Shown: one piece after another, positions 24,301 through 35,600 of the stretch | How the letters are laid out: the number at the start of each line of letters is the position of its first letter | Position numbering within the stretch: position 1 is the stretch's first letter | From: Pardosa pseudoannulata | Lineage: Eukaryota > Arthropoda > Arachnida > Araneae > Lycosidae | NCBI GenBank assembly: GCA_032207245.1 | Contig: CM063502.1 | Coordinates: 118,211,429 to 118,275,428, forward strand | DNA: 64,000 bases | Direction: 5' to 3' | Notes under the pieces: model-generated | The model's input: the letters and a program-made list of their open reading frames with translations, nothing else | What the model was told of the DNA's origin: nothing | The model's database searches: none | Translations under genes and position numbers: made by a program

Positions 24301-24916
24301 ATCTGACTTCGTCCATTATGGTATGAGGATACCATAGATGGTATAGCAAGGTTTCTTTCGAGCAGCAAGTGTCTATTGCCATCCACGATTACGCTTATGT
24401 TTCTTCCGATATCTAGTCCTGATACTGCTATTCTTGTCATTGAGCGTGGCTTAAGCTTGTAGTCCTTCGTGGCATACACCTTCCACGCGTCTAGTGCCTT
24501 GGTTTCTTGGCCAATATCTTCTATCAACAGTTCACTTCTGCCACAGTCTATCACAGCTTGAGAAGCTTCCAAAAAGTCCCATCCGAGGATTACGTCGTGA
24601 CTACAATGCTGTAGGACGATGAATTCAACAAGCAGCTCTCGTCTATTTATAACGACACGCAGAACACATTTTCCCAGTGGCCTAACAAAATTGCCATTAG
24701 CGACTTTCAGCATAGTGTTCTTGGCGTCAGCGAACATAACTTTCTTTAAGGATCGACGAAACTTATCGGAGACGACAGAAAACGAGGCTCCAGAATCTAC
24801 TAGAGCACGGATCGGCTGATTATCTACTAGAACATCGAGGTGGTTACCCGTCATCCTTGCGGCCGATGGAGGATTTTCATTACATGCGGCCTCACCTCCT
24901 CGAAAGGTCGCTCTGC
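21358..24916 (-). pseudogene. pol: Gypsy Pol (protease, RT, RNase H, integrase), frameshifted
   Basis: This is the polyprotein that copies the element RNA and integrates the DNA. The N-terminal part (24,854 down to about 23,962) holds the aspartic protease (ALVDSGASFSVVSD). After a one-base-type frame change near 23,962, the second part (23,928 to 21,358, 856 codons) holds RT (FCVDYRKLNRITKKD; active site YLDD at residues 130-133 of this part), RNase H (EIHTDASGYGIG), the integrase zinc finger (HFHDAPTAGHLG ... CRDCQRKK) and the catalytic D, D, E (GIDLLGRF, IITDRGAVF, HPQTNGLTES). The frame ends SRSK-stop at 21,358. Integrase follows RT, the usual Ty3/gypsy order. Apart from the one break, the domains look intact. 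Confidence 0.9.
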
Positions 24917-26038
24917 TCAGTTTTTCTCGTTTCGGCGGCTTGGAGATTGACCTGATCGACGATATGGCGACGGCGATCGGGAATGACGGGTTGGTGATCG
25001 GCCTCTAGCTGGACTAAGAAAAGAACGGCGTTCGGGGCTTGGTCGGCGAAACTCATCGTCAGTGTCATCGAAATTCTGTCGACGAGCTCGATAATCGTCA
25101 AAAACGGCCTTCCTCTCACGGCAATAGCGTACGACGTGTCCAGGGCGTCCACAGTGGAAACAAACTGGTCTGTTGTCGGTCGTTCTCCATAGGTCCGTTT
25201 TCCTGGGCTGTCGTGCTGATCTCTGGACAGAACTTCTGGCTTTCCTCGTTACAGCGGCTGCATGCGTGGGACGTCGTTGGACATCTGCAGACTTTGCGAC
25301 CACTGGCGCCAAAGCTCTTTCGACTTCGTCTTGGATGACGGTCTGTAGCGGCTGGGAATAGGGGTCCGGAAACTCGTCGACTTGATTTACTACTCGATTA
25401 ATCTCTTCACGTACAATTTTTCGGATAAGAGACACTAAATCGGTCTCTTCCTCCATGGCTGCAACTGGAACGACGTTTGGTAGTCTCTCAAATCTTCGGC
25501 CAATTCTTTTTTGCCTCATGTCTTCAATGTAGTTGCACCACTTGATGAAATCAGCCGTAGTCTTCACTTCTTTCATTAGGAGCACTTGGTACATATCTTC
25601 GGCAACGCCTTTCATTAAGTGAGACACTTTCTCGTCGTCGGACATTGAAGGATTGACTTCTTGACAAATTCCTAATACACTCTGAATGTAGGACTGCGTA
25701 CTCTCTCCTGCCCTTTGAGCCCTACATTTCAGTTGCTCTTCGGCCTTTTTAGTGTACCTGTGGCGATCGCCCAAAAGTTCATTTAAACCCTTTTTGAATG
25801 CGTCCCAGGAGTCCAAGATATCTTCATTATTTAGGTACCATTGCTTGGCCGTACCGTCTAGGAAAAAATATACATTTGCGAGACACATCATTTCATCCCA
25901 ATTGTTGAACTTGGCCACCCGATCGTATTCCGCAAGCCATTTCCGAGAGTCGTCTCGAGGCTCCCCACGGAAGGTTGAGGGGTTCCTTACGGGCGAGTAG
26001 GTAGGAGCTACCAAGGTAGGCTTCGTTTCTTCAGGCAT
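24917..26038 (-). CDS. gag: Gypsy Gag with one CCHC zinc knuckle
   Basis: This structural protein packages the element RNA. From the ATG at 26,038 (MPEETKPTLVAPTYSP) it has the retrotransposon Gag domain (RKWLAEYDRVAKFNNWDE ... AKQWYLN), then CFHCGRPGHVVRYC (CX2CX4HX4C) and an Arg/Ser-rich tail. The frame stays open upstream to 26,194, through the primer region into the LTR, so a longer start is possible; I prefer the internal ATG because the upstream part overlaps LTR and primer site. The stop TGA at 24,917-24,919 directly follows GAAAAAC, and Pol continues in the -1 frame. Confidence 0.82.
   Translation of the reverse strand: MPEETKPTLVAPTYSPVRNPSTFRGEPRDDSRKWLAEYDRVAKFNNWDEMMCLANVYFFLDGTAKQWYLNNEDILDSWDAFKKGLNELLGDRHRYTKKAEEQLKCRAQRAGESTQSYIQSVLGICQEVNPSMSDDEKVSHLMKGVAEDMYQVLLMKEVKTTADFIKWCNYIEDMRQKRIGRRFERLPNVVPVAAMEEETDLVSLIRKIVREEINRVVNQVDEFPDPYSQPLQTVIQDEVERALAPVVAKSADVQRRPTHAAAVTRKARSSVQRSARQPRKTDLWRTTDNRPVCFHCGRPGHVVRYCRERKAVFDDYRARRQNFDDTDDEFRRPSPERRSFLSPARGRSPTRHSRSPSPYRRSGQSPSRRNEKN
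24920..24926 (-). promoter_or_regulatory. Candidate -1 ribosomal frameshift site between Gag and Pol
   Basis: In element orientation GAAAAAC sits immediately before the Gag stop TGA, with the Pol frame open at -1. It resembles the A-AAA-AAC class of slippery heptamers, except that the first base is G. I have not established a downstream pseudoknot. Confidence 0.45.
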
Positions 26039-26170
26039 TATCTGCTTCTTTCTTTTTTCTGGATAGTAAAGACCAAATTCTGGAGGTAATCCTCTTAAAC
26101 GGAGACTTCTGCGAACACTGTCAGAGTTATCCACAATGGCGAAATCGGTACCCGGCGCTTCCACCAAATT

Positions 26171-26509
26171 TGTCACGAAGATTCGAATGAACACACTGTT
26201 TAACTTAACAGAAGAATTTATTGAAGCTAAGTAGCAACTCGCAACTTTACAAGATCGAGAAGTTGCCTACAACTAGTGGGTATCAGCTTTTATACCCGAA
26301 CAGAATATTCGAGAAATAACTAATTTACATATTAAAGAAAGATCTAGAATAATCAAGAACATAAGGAAACAATAAACAACATTTTAAAATTAAAAATCCG
26401 TACTTTGGATAAACTGCCATGTCAAGCATCGAACCCACAATCTCCGGGTCTGGATCGCGTGCTTTGACCATTCGGCCACTGAGATAGTTGGCTAAGATTC
26501 TTTATGCGG

Positions 26510-26511
<2 letters not shown>
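26171..26511 (-). repeat. 5' LTR of the minus-strand gypsy element
   Basis: It is near identical to the left LTR. Its outer edge is blurred by the TA repeat, and the expected CA end reads TA here. The internal region starts AATTTGGTGGAAGCGCCGGG, which contains a TGG-type primer-site candidate; I cannot assign the primer tRNA. Confidence 0.87.
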
Positions 26512-28048
<1,537 letters not shown>

Positions 28049-28082
28049 AGTAACAAGATTTATTTAAATAAATCTTGTTACT
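28049..28082. other. Perfect 34-bp palindrome
   Basis: The sequence from AGTAACAAGATTTATTT at 28,049 is followed at once by its exact reverse complement, ending at 28,082, with no spacer. It could extrude as a cruciform. It lies about 650 bp upstream of the LMBR1-family start codon. Confidence 0.9.
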
Positions 28083-28110
28083 CTTGTAAAATATTGTATA
28101 CATTTGACAA

Positions 28111-28312
28111 CCAAATCTTGTTAAATTTACGTAATTTGGACAAAATTGGGATGTACGTTTTACATACAAATCTGGTTGATTTTACGTAATATGGATAAAA
28201 AAGCGATGTACACTTTACATCCAAATCTGGTCGGTTTTACGTGATATGGATAAGATCGCGATGTACATTTTACATCCATATCTGGTTGATTTTAACGTAT
28301 TTTGTACGTACA
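28111..28312. repeat. Tandem array of about 3.5 units of 55 bp
   Basis: Units start (C/A)CAAATCTGGTTGATTTTAC at about 28,111, 28,166, 28,221 and 28,275, giving periods of 55, 55 and 54. Each contains a TTTACGT(A/G)AT block and a GATGTACNTTTTACAT block. The array lies about 420-620 bp upstream of the LMBR1-family ATG. Confidence 0.88.
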
Positions 28313-28439
28313 TTTAGGGCCATCCGATGTAATAAGTGGTGACATTTGCACATAATATCTACGTAATCGGAATCAGTTCTGGACGTACTAGAGCCAAAAA
28401 ATTGGTCGAATGTATGCAACTTTCAACCTAATCGGGATG

Positions 28440-28733
28440 AAGTGTGTTGTGTGGGGTGACTCCCTCCTCTTCGTGACGTCATTATGACGTTTATGTCGTC
28501 CGTGACTCTTGTCGGAGTGAAAATGGTAGGGCCTTTCCATTTGTTCTGCGGCTTGAAAGTGAATTGAATGAGTGATGAAAGATTCAACGTGAATGACTCA
28601 TTTAAATTGGGAAGGGACTCATCTTGTCAATGTTTACTTTAGTATACTACTTTACCACCGGATTCGATACATTTTTCAGTGGCATGAGACTGTTTGAACA
28701 ATATTATAGAGCTTATTAAAAGTGCATATCACA
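28440..28733 (+). promoter_or_regulatory. Probable promoter / 5' UTR region of the LMBR1-family gene
   Basis: This stretch is clearly richer in GC and CpG than its flanks. It contains a consensus cAMP-response-type palindrome TGACGTCA at 28,474-28,481 and a half-site TGACGT at 28,485-28,490. An inverted copy of the 20,054 repeat unit lies at about 28,498-28,534. The start codon is at 28,734. No TATA box is obvious. The promoter role is inferred from position and composition. Confidence 0.5.
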
Positions 28734-28808
28734 ATGGATTCTGATATGGATTTAGATGATGATCCCGTGAATTGGAAAACATTTCACAACACGACGAGGG
28801 AATATGTG
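28734..28808 (+). CDS. LMBR1: LMBR1-family exon 1
   Basis: 25 codons from the ATG (MDSDMDLDDDPVNWKTFHN and on) to the donor GTG|GTAATA. The family typically starts with a short acidic stretch before the first membrane helix. Confidence 0.85.
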
Positions 28809-30864
28809 GTAATAATTTAGTCTAGAAATATTTCCCTGTTCTTGCACTTTTTTCCTCGTCATCGAAATCAGATAGCGGTGGTTTTAAGTTGTAATTCTCT
28901 TAGTTAAATAGCTAAGAATGATTTTATTAAAGTGTTTGTGATAGTTTCCTTTATCTATCAGTTGTCATGTTTGTTTTTAATTAGTAATAACTAGAATTTA
29001 AGTAAAATTCAAATGTCTTGCTTTATTCGCTTGAAATCATCAGCACGTTTTGAACATAGTGCATTTATTAGGATTTTTCATATATTTTGTACGCAATTTT
29101 AGTATATTGTTTAAAAAATTATGAATTTCATAATTTATATTGCAGTTATTGTGGTTGTTTTCTGATAGATTTTATTTAAATGCATTTTTTTTTACCAATA
29201 TTCACGAGAAATGTGAGCTCTTGCTCTTAATTTACGTGAGAACTTTCGGTTTGGAAACGGGAAGATGCGTACGGAACTGCCGTTTTTTTTTTGTTTTGTT
29301 TTTTATTTCCGAACATAGTGCATGTATTAGGATTATTCATATATTTTATGCGCAACTTTAATATGTTGCTTAAAAAATTATAAATTTCATTAATTTTGTT
29401 GTTATTGTGATTATGTTGTGATAACTTTTACTATAATACATTTTTTTACCCATGTTAATGAGAAATGAGAGCTTTTGCTTTTAATTTACATGGCATCTTT
29501 TTGTTTGGAAAGTGGGAAGGTGACATTTAAGCAACTGCGGTTTTTTTCAATTTTGAAAATGAAAATGGCTAATAAAATTACTTACAAGCAAATATAAATT
29601 AAAATTAATTATTTATTCATTTATTATTTGTTTGTTAAGAGACACTAATTAAAACAAAACACAAATAAGAATGTAAATACTTGGAGAAATAGTTTGTACT
29701 AGTTGGATCTTATCAAAATGCAGAAATTAAGGGATATTTAAAGGAAATATTGCTTTAACACTTATATTGGTAGATATACGATGATATAAGTGAAACTTGT
29801 TGAAGAGATGTAGAAATATCAGAATATAGAATTTATAAAACCTTCTAAATTTTCCTATTTTGCATATAATTAGGACAAACTATAGTATAAGTTAGTATAG
29901 CTGGTATTTTGGGTACGAGCATGTTATATACTTAACAATGTTTAAATTTTGAATTATCATGTACCGGTGGCAAATTTTCATTAAGTGTTTTAAGATTAGG
30001 AAATGTGTGTGAAAACTAATTTGCATGTTAGAAAAGTTTGATTTGGTATACTTTTTTACAACATGAGGTCTGGACCTACTTCTTAAAGCCTATTACGAAC
30101 ACTTATGCTAACACTAAACTGAATAGCAGTGCCTTACCATTTGGCCATCACTTGGTTTTTCATATTAAAAAAAAAAGCCAGATGATGGCTGGATAAATGA
30201 TATAATGGTCTTTTAATTTTTTAAAATTTATTTTCTTTTTTTTTTTTTACATATTTGAATAAAGAATTTTCTAATCATTTTTCTATATGTTCTTGGTTGA
30301 GTTTAGAGGGTATACATTTTAAAAGACCATTTTTTTTTTTTTTATCCCTCATGCAAAATGTACAAAATAAGGAAAATATTACCAGGAATCATCCACAAAT
30401 TTAGTGAGTTTTAAGTATTTCTTATCACAAGCACCTTCCCTGCCTTTGTTAGCATGAGAAATGCTATTGATTGAGGTGTATGAATTCTATTTTGTATAAA
30501 TGTTTGTTTTAAAATATATTCTGTTAATATATAACACTGTCTTATTTAATTTCTCTTCATTTAGGGAGATTCTATTGTCATCATTAGATTCAATGTATTC
30601 ATCATGCAAATTATGTATTAATAATATAATTTTATACTACATTTAATCATTGTAAAATGATGTCTTAAAACTTTTGGATACAGATGCGATATTTACGCTC
30701 TGGCTTTTGTCGTTGGTGGTAACCCTGGTTTGTTCTGTAAGCCCCATTGGTGCACGTGACAACCCAGTGCCTTTTTGAATAATTTCTCTGGATTTTTCTA
30801 ATTATACTGGATTTGTGTAGTTCAGATATGTTCACGTAGTGAGGTCACTGGTCAGGTTGCACTT

Positions 30865-30896
<32 letters not shown>

Positions 30897-31654
30897 GTTA
30901 GTATCTGTCGTTATGCACCATATGGCTTTTAAGAAACCAAAGATATTTCTTTAGTCTTTTAGCCTATACTCCTTTTTGAATAATTTCTTGAAAGCTCTTT
31001 GCGGTTTAGCTTTAGTAGTTCGGAAGTGCTTGCATGGTGAGGTGTTGCTGGTCAGTTGTAGCATATATATATTTTTTTTTTTTATCAAAAATGATAAGTA
31101 TTAGTATGCATTGTTAGTATTAGTATGCATTTACTGAAGACTGTTGGTGGTTTCTTAAAAGCCTTGTGGTGCCATCCATGTTTTTTTCTTGGTGATCTTT
31201 CAGAAAACTCTATTTTTGTTTGGTGACTTTCAAAAATGGGGTTTTTGCCAAGATCACCAAGAAAAAAAACATGGCTGCCAGAAGAGCGTAGATATCGCAT
31301 CTGTTCCAAATTTTTGTCATAACATATGCACTTTTAATATTTTTGCTATCCCTATACTTTACAAAATCAAACATTTTATTCTATAAAAATAATTTTCCAA
31401 TTGTAAGCTAAAGTAAATACAGAAAACATTTCCTTTTTGTCACAATATAATAAGAAGCTTGTCTTAATGAACTTAAAGATAGATACCAACGATACCATTC
31501 TTAAAATATAATTAATGACTTGACATGAGATGTAATCAGACTATATGATTCTATTCTCGTATGTTTTTGAAAGTATTCATTTACTGTATCTCATGTAAAA
31601 GTATGAAGTAATAAGATGAATATATATATTTATCTTATTATTTCAAAAGTGATT

Positions 31655-31687
<33 letters not shown>

Positions 31688-32550
31688 ATATATATATATA
31701 ACTTTTTACTATGTTTAAAAAATCTTATTTTCTTGTTATTTTTTTATCTTTTTTTTATATGTGCATAAAGAATTTATATATATGGGAATTTTCTATTTAT
31801 ATCTACTTCCTAGTTTTATTAATATTATTATAATTTCTTTTCAGATTTTCCTTCTTTTGTTCATATTTTTGTACCTCACATCATACTGTATCATATGTCT
31901 TTTCAGAAAGAGAGTCAATTCATACCCAGGTAACCATTAGTTTTTAATCTCAACTGTTGAATCAAAATTGCATATTTTTTTAGGTAATATTTCAACTATA
32001 TATGTTTCTTAGAGTTAGTGTATATAGTATTATATTTTGTAAAAAATGTTTTAATATAGTACTAAAAAAGATCTTAAAGGAACTTTGATGTAATTGTCTA
32101 GGCAATGTTCTGAAAGTTTATAGGAATTAATTTGTTTATTTTGAAACCTCTGTTTTATTTCTGCATTGTTCTGCATTTACTGTTTTTATTTCTTATATTG
32201 ATTATTTACTGAAATTTTCACTAAATATTTTTTGTAGTTTTTTCTTTGTATCATCATTTATTTTATTGAAATGGCTCAAAAGAATACTGAATCGGAAGCA
32301 AAGGCATTACTGAGAAATTATTCTGAGGTAGACATAAATTCTCAGGATTTCATGCTAATCATTATACTGATAATAAGCAGATGAGTTATCGACATAATTG
32401 TATTATGTCCATCCCCAAAAATATCTTTAAGGTATATGAGAAAGTAGAACAAAAATTTAATCTTTGTTAGTCAAGGCAGAAGTAACAGTAATAAAACTTT
32501 TGTTATACTAAGTACTTTTTAGTTAAGGTTTTATTATGTGTGTATGTATT

Positions 32551-32605
<55 letters not shown>

Positions 32606-35600
32606 AGTGTTTGAGCTAAACGATTCACAACCTGAGTCCCAGGGTTTCACTATGAGGAAATATATAGGTCCTGCAGAGAAAAAAAAAATTGAAGTTGTGT
32701 CCCTTTATTACAAGTTTGTGCAAAAAACCTGCTATAGTGTATAACTGCAAATTCTGTATGTGTGTATATATATGTATGTATGTATGTATGAATGAATGAG
32801 TAACCCCTTTCCTATTAATAATTTAAGGGACTTAGTTTATTTCAAGATCTATTTTATTACATTTCATCAAACACACATATATATATATATATGTATGTAG
32901 GAATAACTCCTTTCCTATTAATAATGTATGATATTTCACGAGCTTTTATGTTCCAAGTCTTCTGCTTAGAAGTTAGCATGCAAGACCCCCTTATTAACCA
33001 ATTTACCTGAGATCAATCCGTGTCATGAAGAGTATGTTGTATACATTGTTAAATAAACCTTAAATTTGAAGCTAATGTTTTGAACTGTGACACATACACA
33101 CATATATAACTTACATTACTTTCTGTATAGTATAAATGTATAGTTAAAATTGTGTTTTGTTTTATGATTTAAAAGATTAATATTCTAATATACTTTGATT
33201 TTTAGATTGTTATGAAGATGCTTTTGCAAACAGAATTTCGTAAGTTTTTTGCATTTTTGCTTAGCTCTGAACCTTGTGTAAAATATTTATTTATTAATAT
33301 CTTATGATGTAGCTATTTATAGTGGACTTTCTGTTGCAGTGATAGTTGGTAATGCATATACAACTTCTCTTTGACTGTTTTATACACATTTTTCTTGTAT
33401 ACATTTTTTATTACTAGTTATAATACATCAACTCACAAGTATTTTATAAAACTTGTTTGTGTAGGGAATTATAATTTCTTGTTATTTAATGTATGAGTTA
33501 ATAAGATAACTAAGTAAGGAATTTCCTTCAGCTATTATGTTGTAATATTCATGTGTGTCTAGAAATTAAGAAGTTAAATTAGAGAATCATATCTGAAAAC
33601 AGCATTTTAATTTACTTCATAAAATTTAAACTTTAATGTTTCTTTAGATTCTAAGAAAGTTTCAGACTTTTTTTTTTTCCATATTTTGTATAACACAGAG
33701 GTTACTTTTTAATATGTGAACTGAAAAATGTATCATATATTTTTCTGAATATAAGCCCATCTGTGCATAAGCCAGTAATGCATTTTTTTTTCTGAAAAAA
33801 CAAAACAAAACATTACCCCAAATTCAAAAGCTGTTTATAGGCTAAAATGAATAAAAGAGAAAAATCTTATATCATTCAAGCATGTTGATCAAGAAGCTGA
33901 TCTGATAAAGTAAATGAAATATTGTCTAATCAAAGCACTGTAAAGTAAACTGCTAGACCATTATGTAAATATGTACAATAACATTTTAAATTTATTCACT
34001 AGATGCTACTAACAATAATTTTACTCTTGTAATCCTACCTGAAGTTAGTATATTTTTTTCTATTCATTTGTTATGTTGTATATATGTTCTATCTGTAGTA
34101 GTCAGTCATATTTTCTGTGGCCTGACAATGGTTGGATGGTAGGGAACTGTCTTTTGGCAGTGCTGGTATTAGCATTTTTTTTTTTTTTTTTGTTTTAAGT
34201 AACCAAAAAAAAAAAAAAAAATTCTGCTCTTTAAAATAAAAAAAGTGAATTATAAAAGATCTGTATTCTTACCAGAAAATTGACATACAGTTAAGACAAT
34301 AATACTAATACAGATTTGCAGAAAATTATTTTATTGAAAAATAAAATTTACATTTTCAACAAGCTAATGACTACAAACTTAACAAATTATAACCTACTAT
34401 ATAAGAATACCCAGAAGATTGCCTATTCCTGTTGTATTTTAATAAGCTTCTTGGATCTGGTCTGTGGTCCATCCAAAAATATTGGAATGTTTAGCAGCCT
34501 GTCAATTCTTGGTATATTTAATTTTACTTCTTATTTATTTTCTAGATGCATTTGACAATAGTTTTACTCTTGTAATCCTATCTGAAGTTTGCATATTTTT
34601 TTCCTATTCTTTTGTTGTCTTGTATATAATCTGTTCTATCTGTAGGAGTCAGTCCTATTTTTTTGCTACCTGACAATGGTAGGATGTTGCCTTTTGACAA
34701 CAGGGCTGGTGCCAGTATTTTTTCCACTATATGTAACTGAAAAAAAGTTATCCTTAAAAATTAAACAAAAAAGAGAATTATAAAATAACTATATTATTAC
34801 CAGAAATATAACATATACTTAAATTAAGACAGTACTAATACAGATTTATAAAAGATTGCTGTATTTCAATATAAAGTTCATATTTTAACAAGCTAATGAA
34901 AACAAACTTTCAAACTAAAACAAGTATCTGCTATAAATGAATATCCAAAAGTCTGTCTATTTTTTTAATAATGTTATATAATAATACATTAAATAATACA
35001 TTTGAATAAGGCTCTTGAATTTGGTCTGAGGTGAACTCAAAATATTGGATTCCCTGAAGCGTGCAGATTCCTGTTCTATTTGATTTTACTATTAATTTAT
35101 TTTCTAGATTCAAGCATTTAAAAATATTTTGTGGCTTGTGTTTAATAGGGCTGGATTATTTATCAATATATTGTTAAATATTGATTTTCTTCTATTATCA
35201 TAAAAACAATATTAAAAAATCGTCTCTGTCAATGATACTGTTTACCCTCTGCATGCAATATTGTGGATCACCAAAAGACATCCTGAATATTTTGCATATA
35301 TCAATAAAAAGCTATATTTCTTCCAACTACTGCATTCATTTATATATTTACCCATGTATTTGATACAAACATAAGTCATAAAATATACCTTTGATTATTA
35401 TCATGTATTCGTCAAAGTCTTTGGTAGTATATCCCAATGTTTTCATATGATACAGCTGGGTAAAAACTGGAAATATGTCTATACCATTTCCTTACCTGTT
35501 ATTGGCTTGTATCTATTTGGATATTTGAAAGGTACTGATATTCACTGTTTGATTGCAATAGTCAGAAATGTGTGTTTACTGATATTTTTGGATAGCTTGA

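Larger units (their letters stand above)
20984..26511 (-). mobile_element. Full-length Ty3/gypsy retrotransposon with both LTRs, one frameshift in pol
   Basis: Two ~341-bp direct repeats (20,984-21,324 and 26,171-26,511) flank gag and pol on the minus strand. The LTRs end in TG/CA in element orientation. They differ at only about five positions in my reading, which suggests a recent insertion. Pol has the usual Ty3/gypsy order protease-RT-RNase H-integrase, and no envelope frame is present. Both flanks are TA microsatellite, so a target duplication cannot be told apart from the repeat. Pol is broken by a single frame change near 23,962, so this copy is not autonomous as read. Confidence 0.93.

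Noticed and set aside
32270..32390. Possible coding exon in LMBR1-family intron 2 (a MAQKNTESEAKALLRNYSE-like reading)
   Set aside because: It is protein-like for about 35 codons, but it has no splice sites in register with exons 2 and 3, which already join correctly. No family was recognised.
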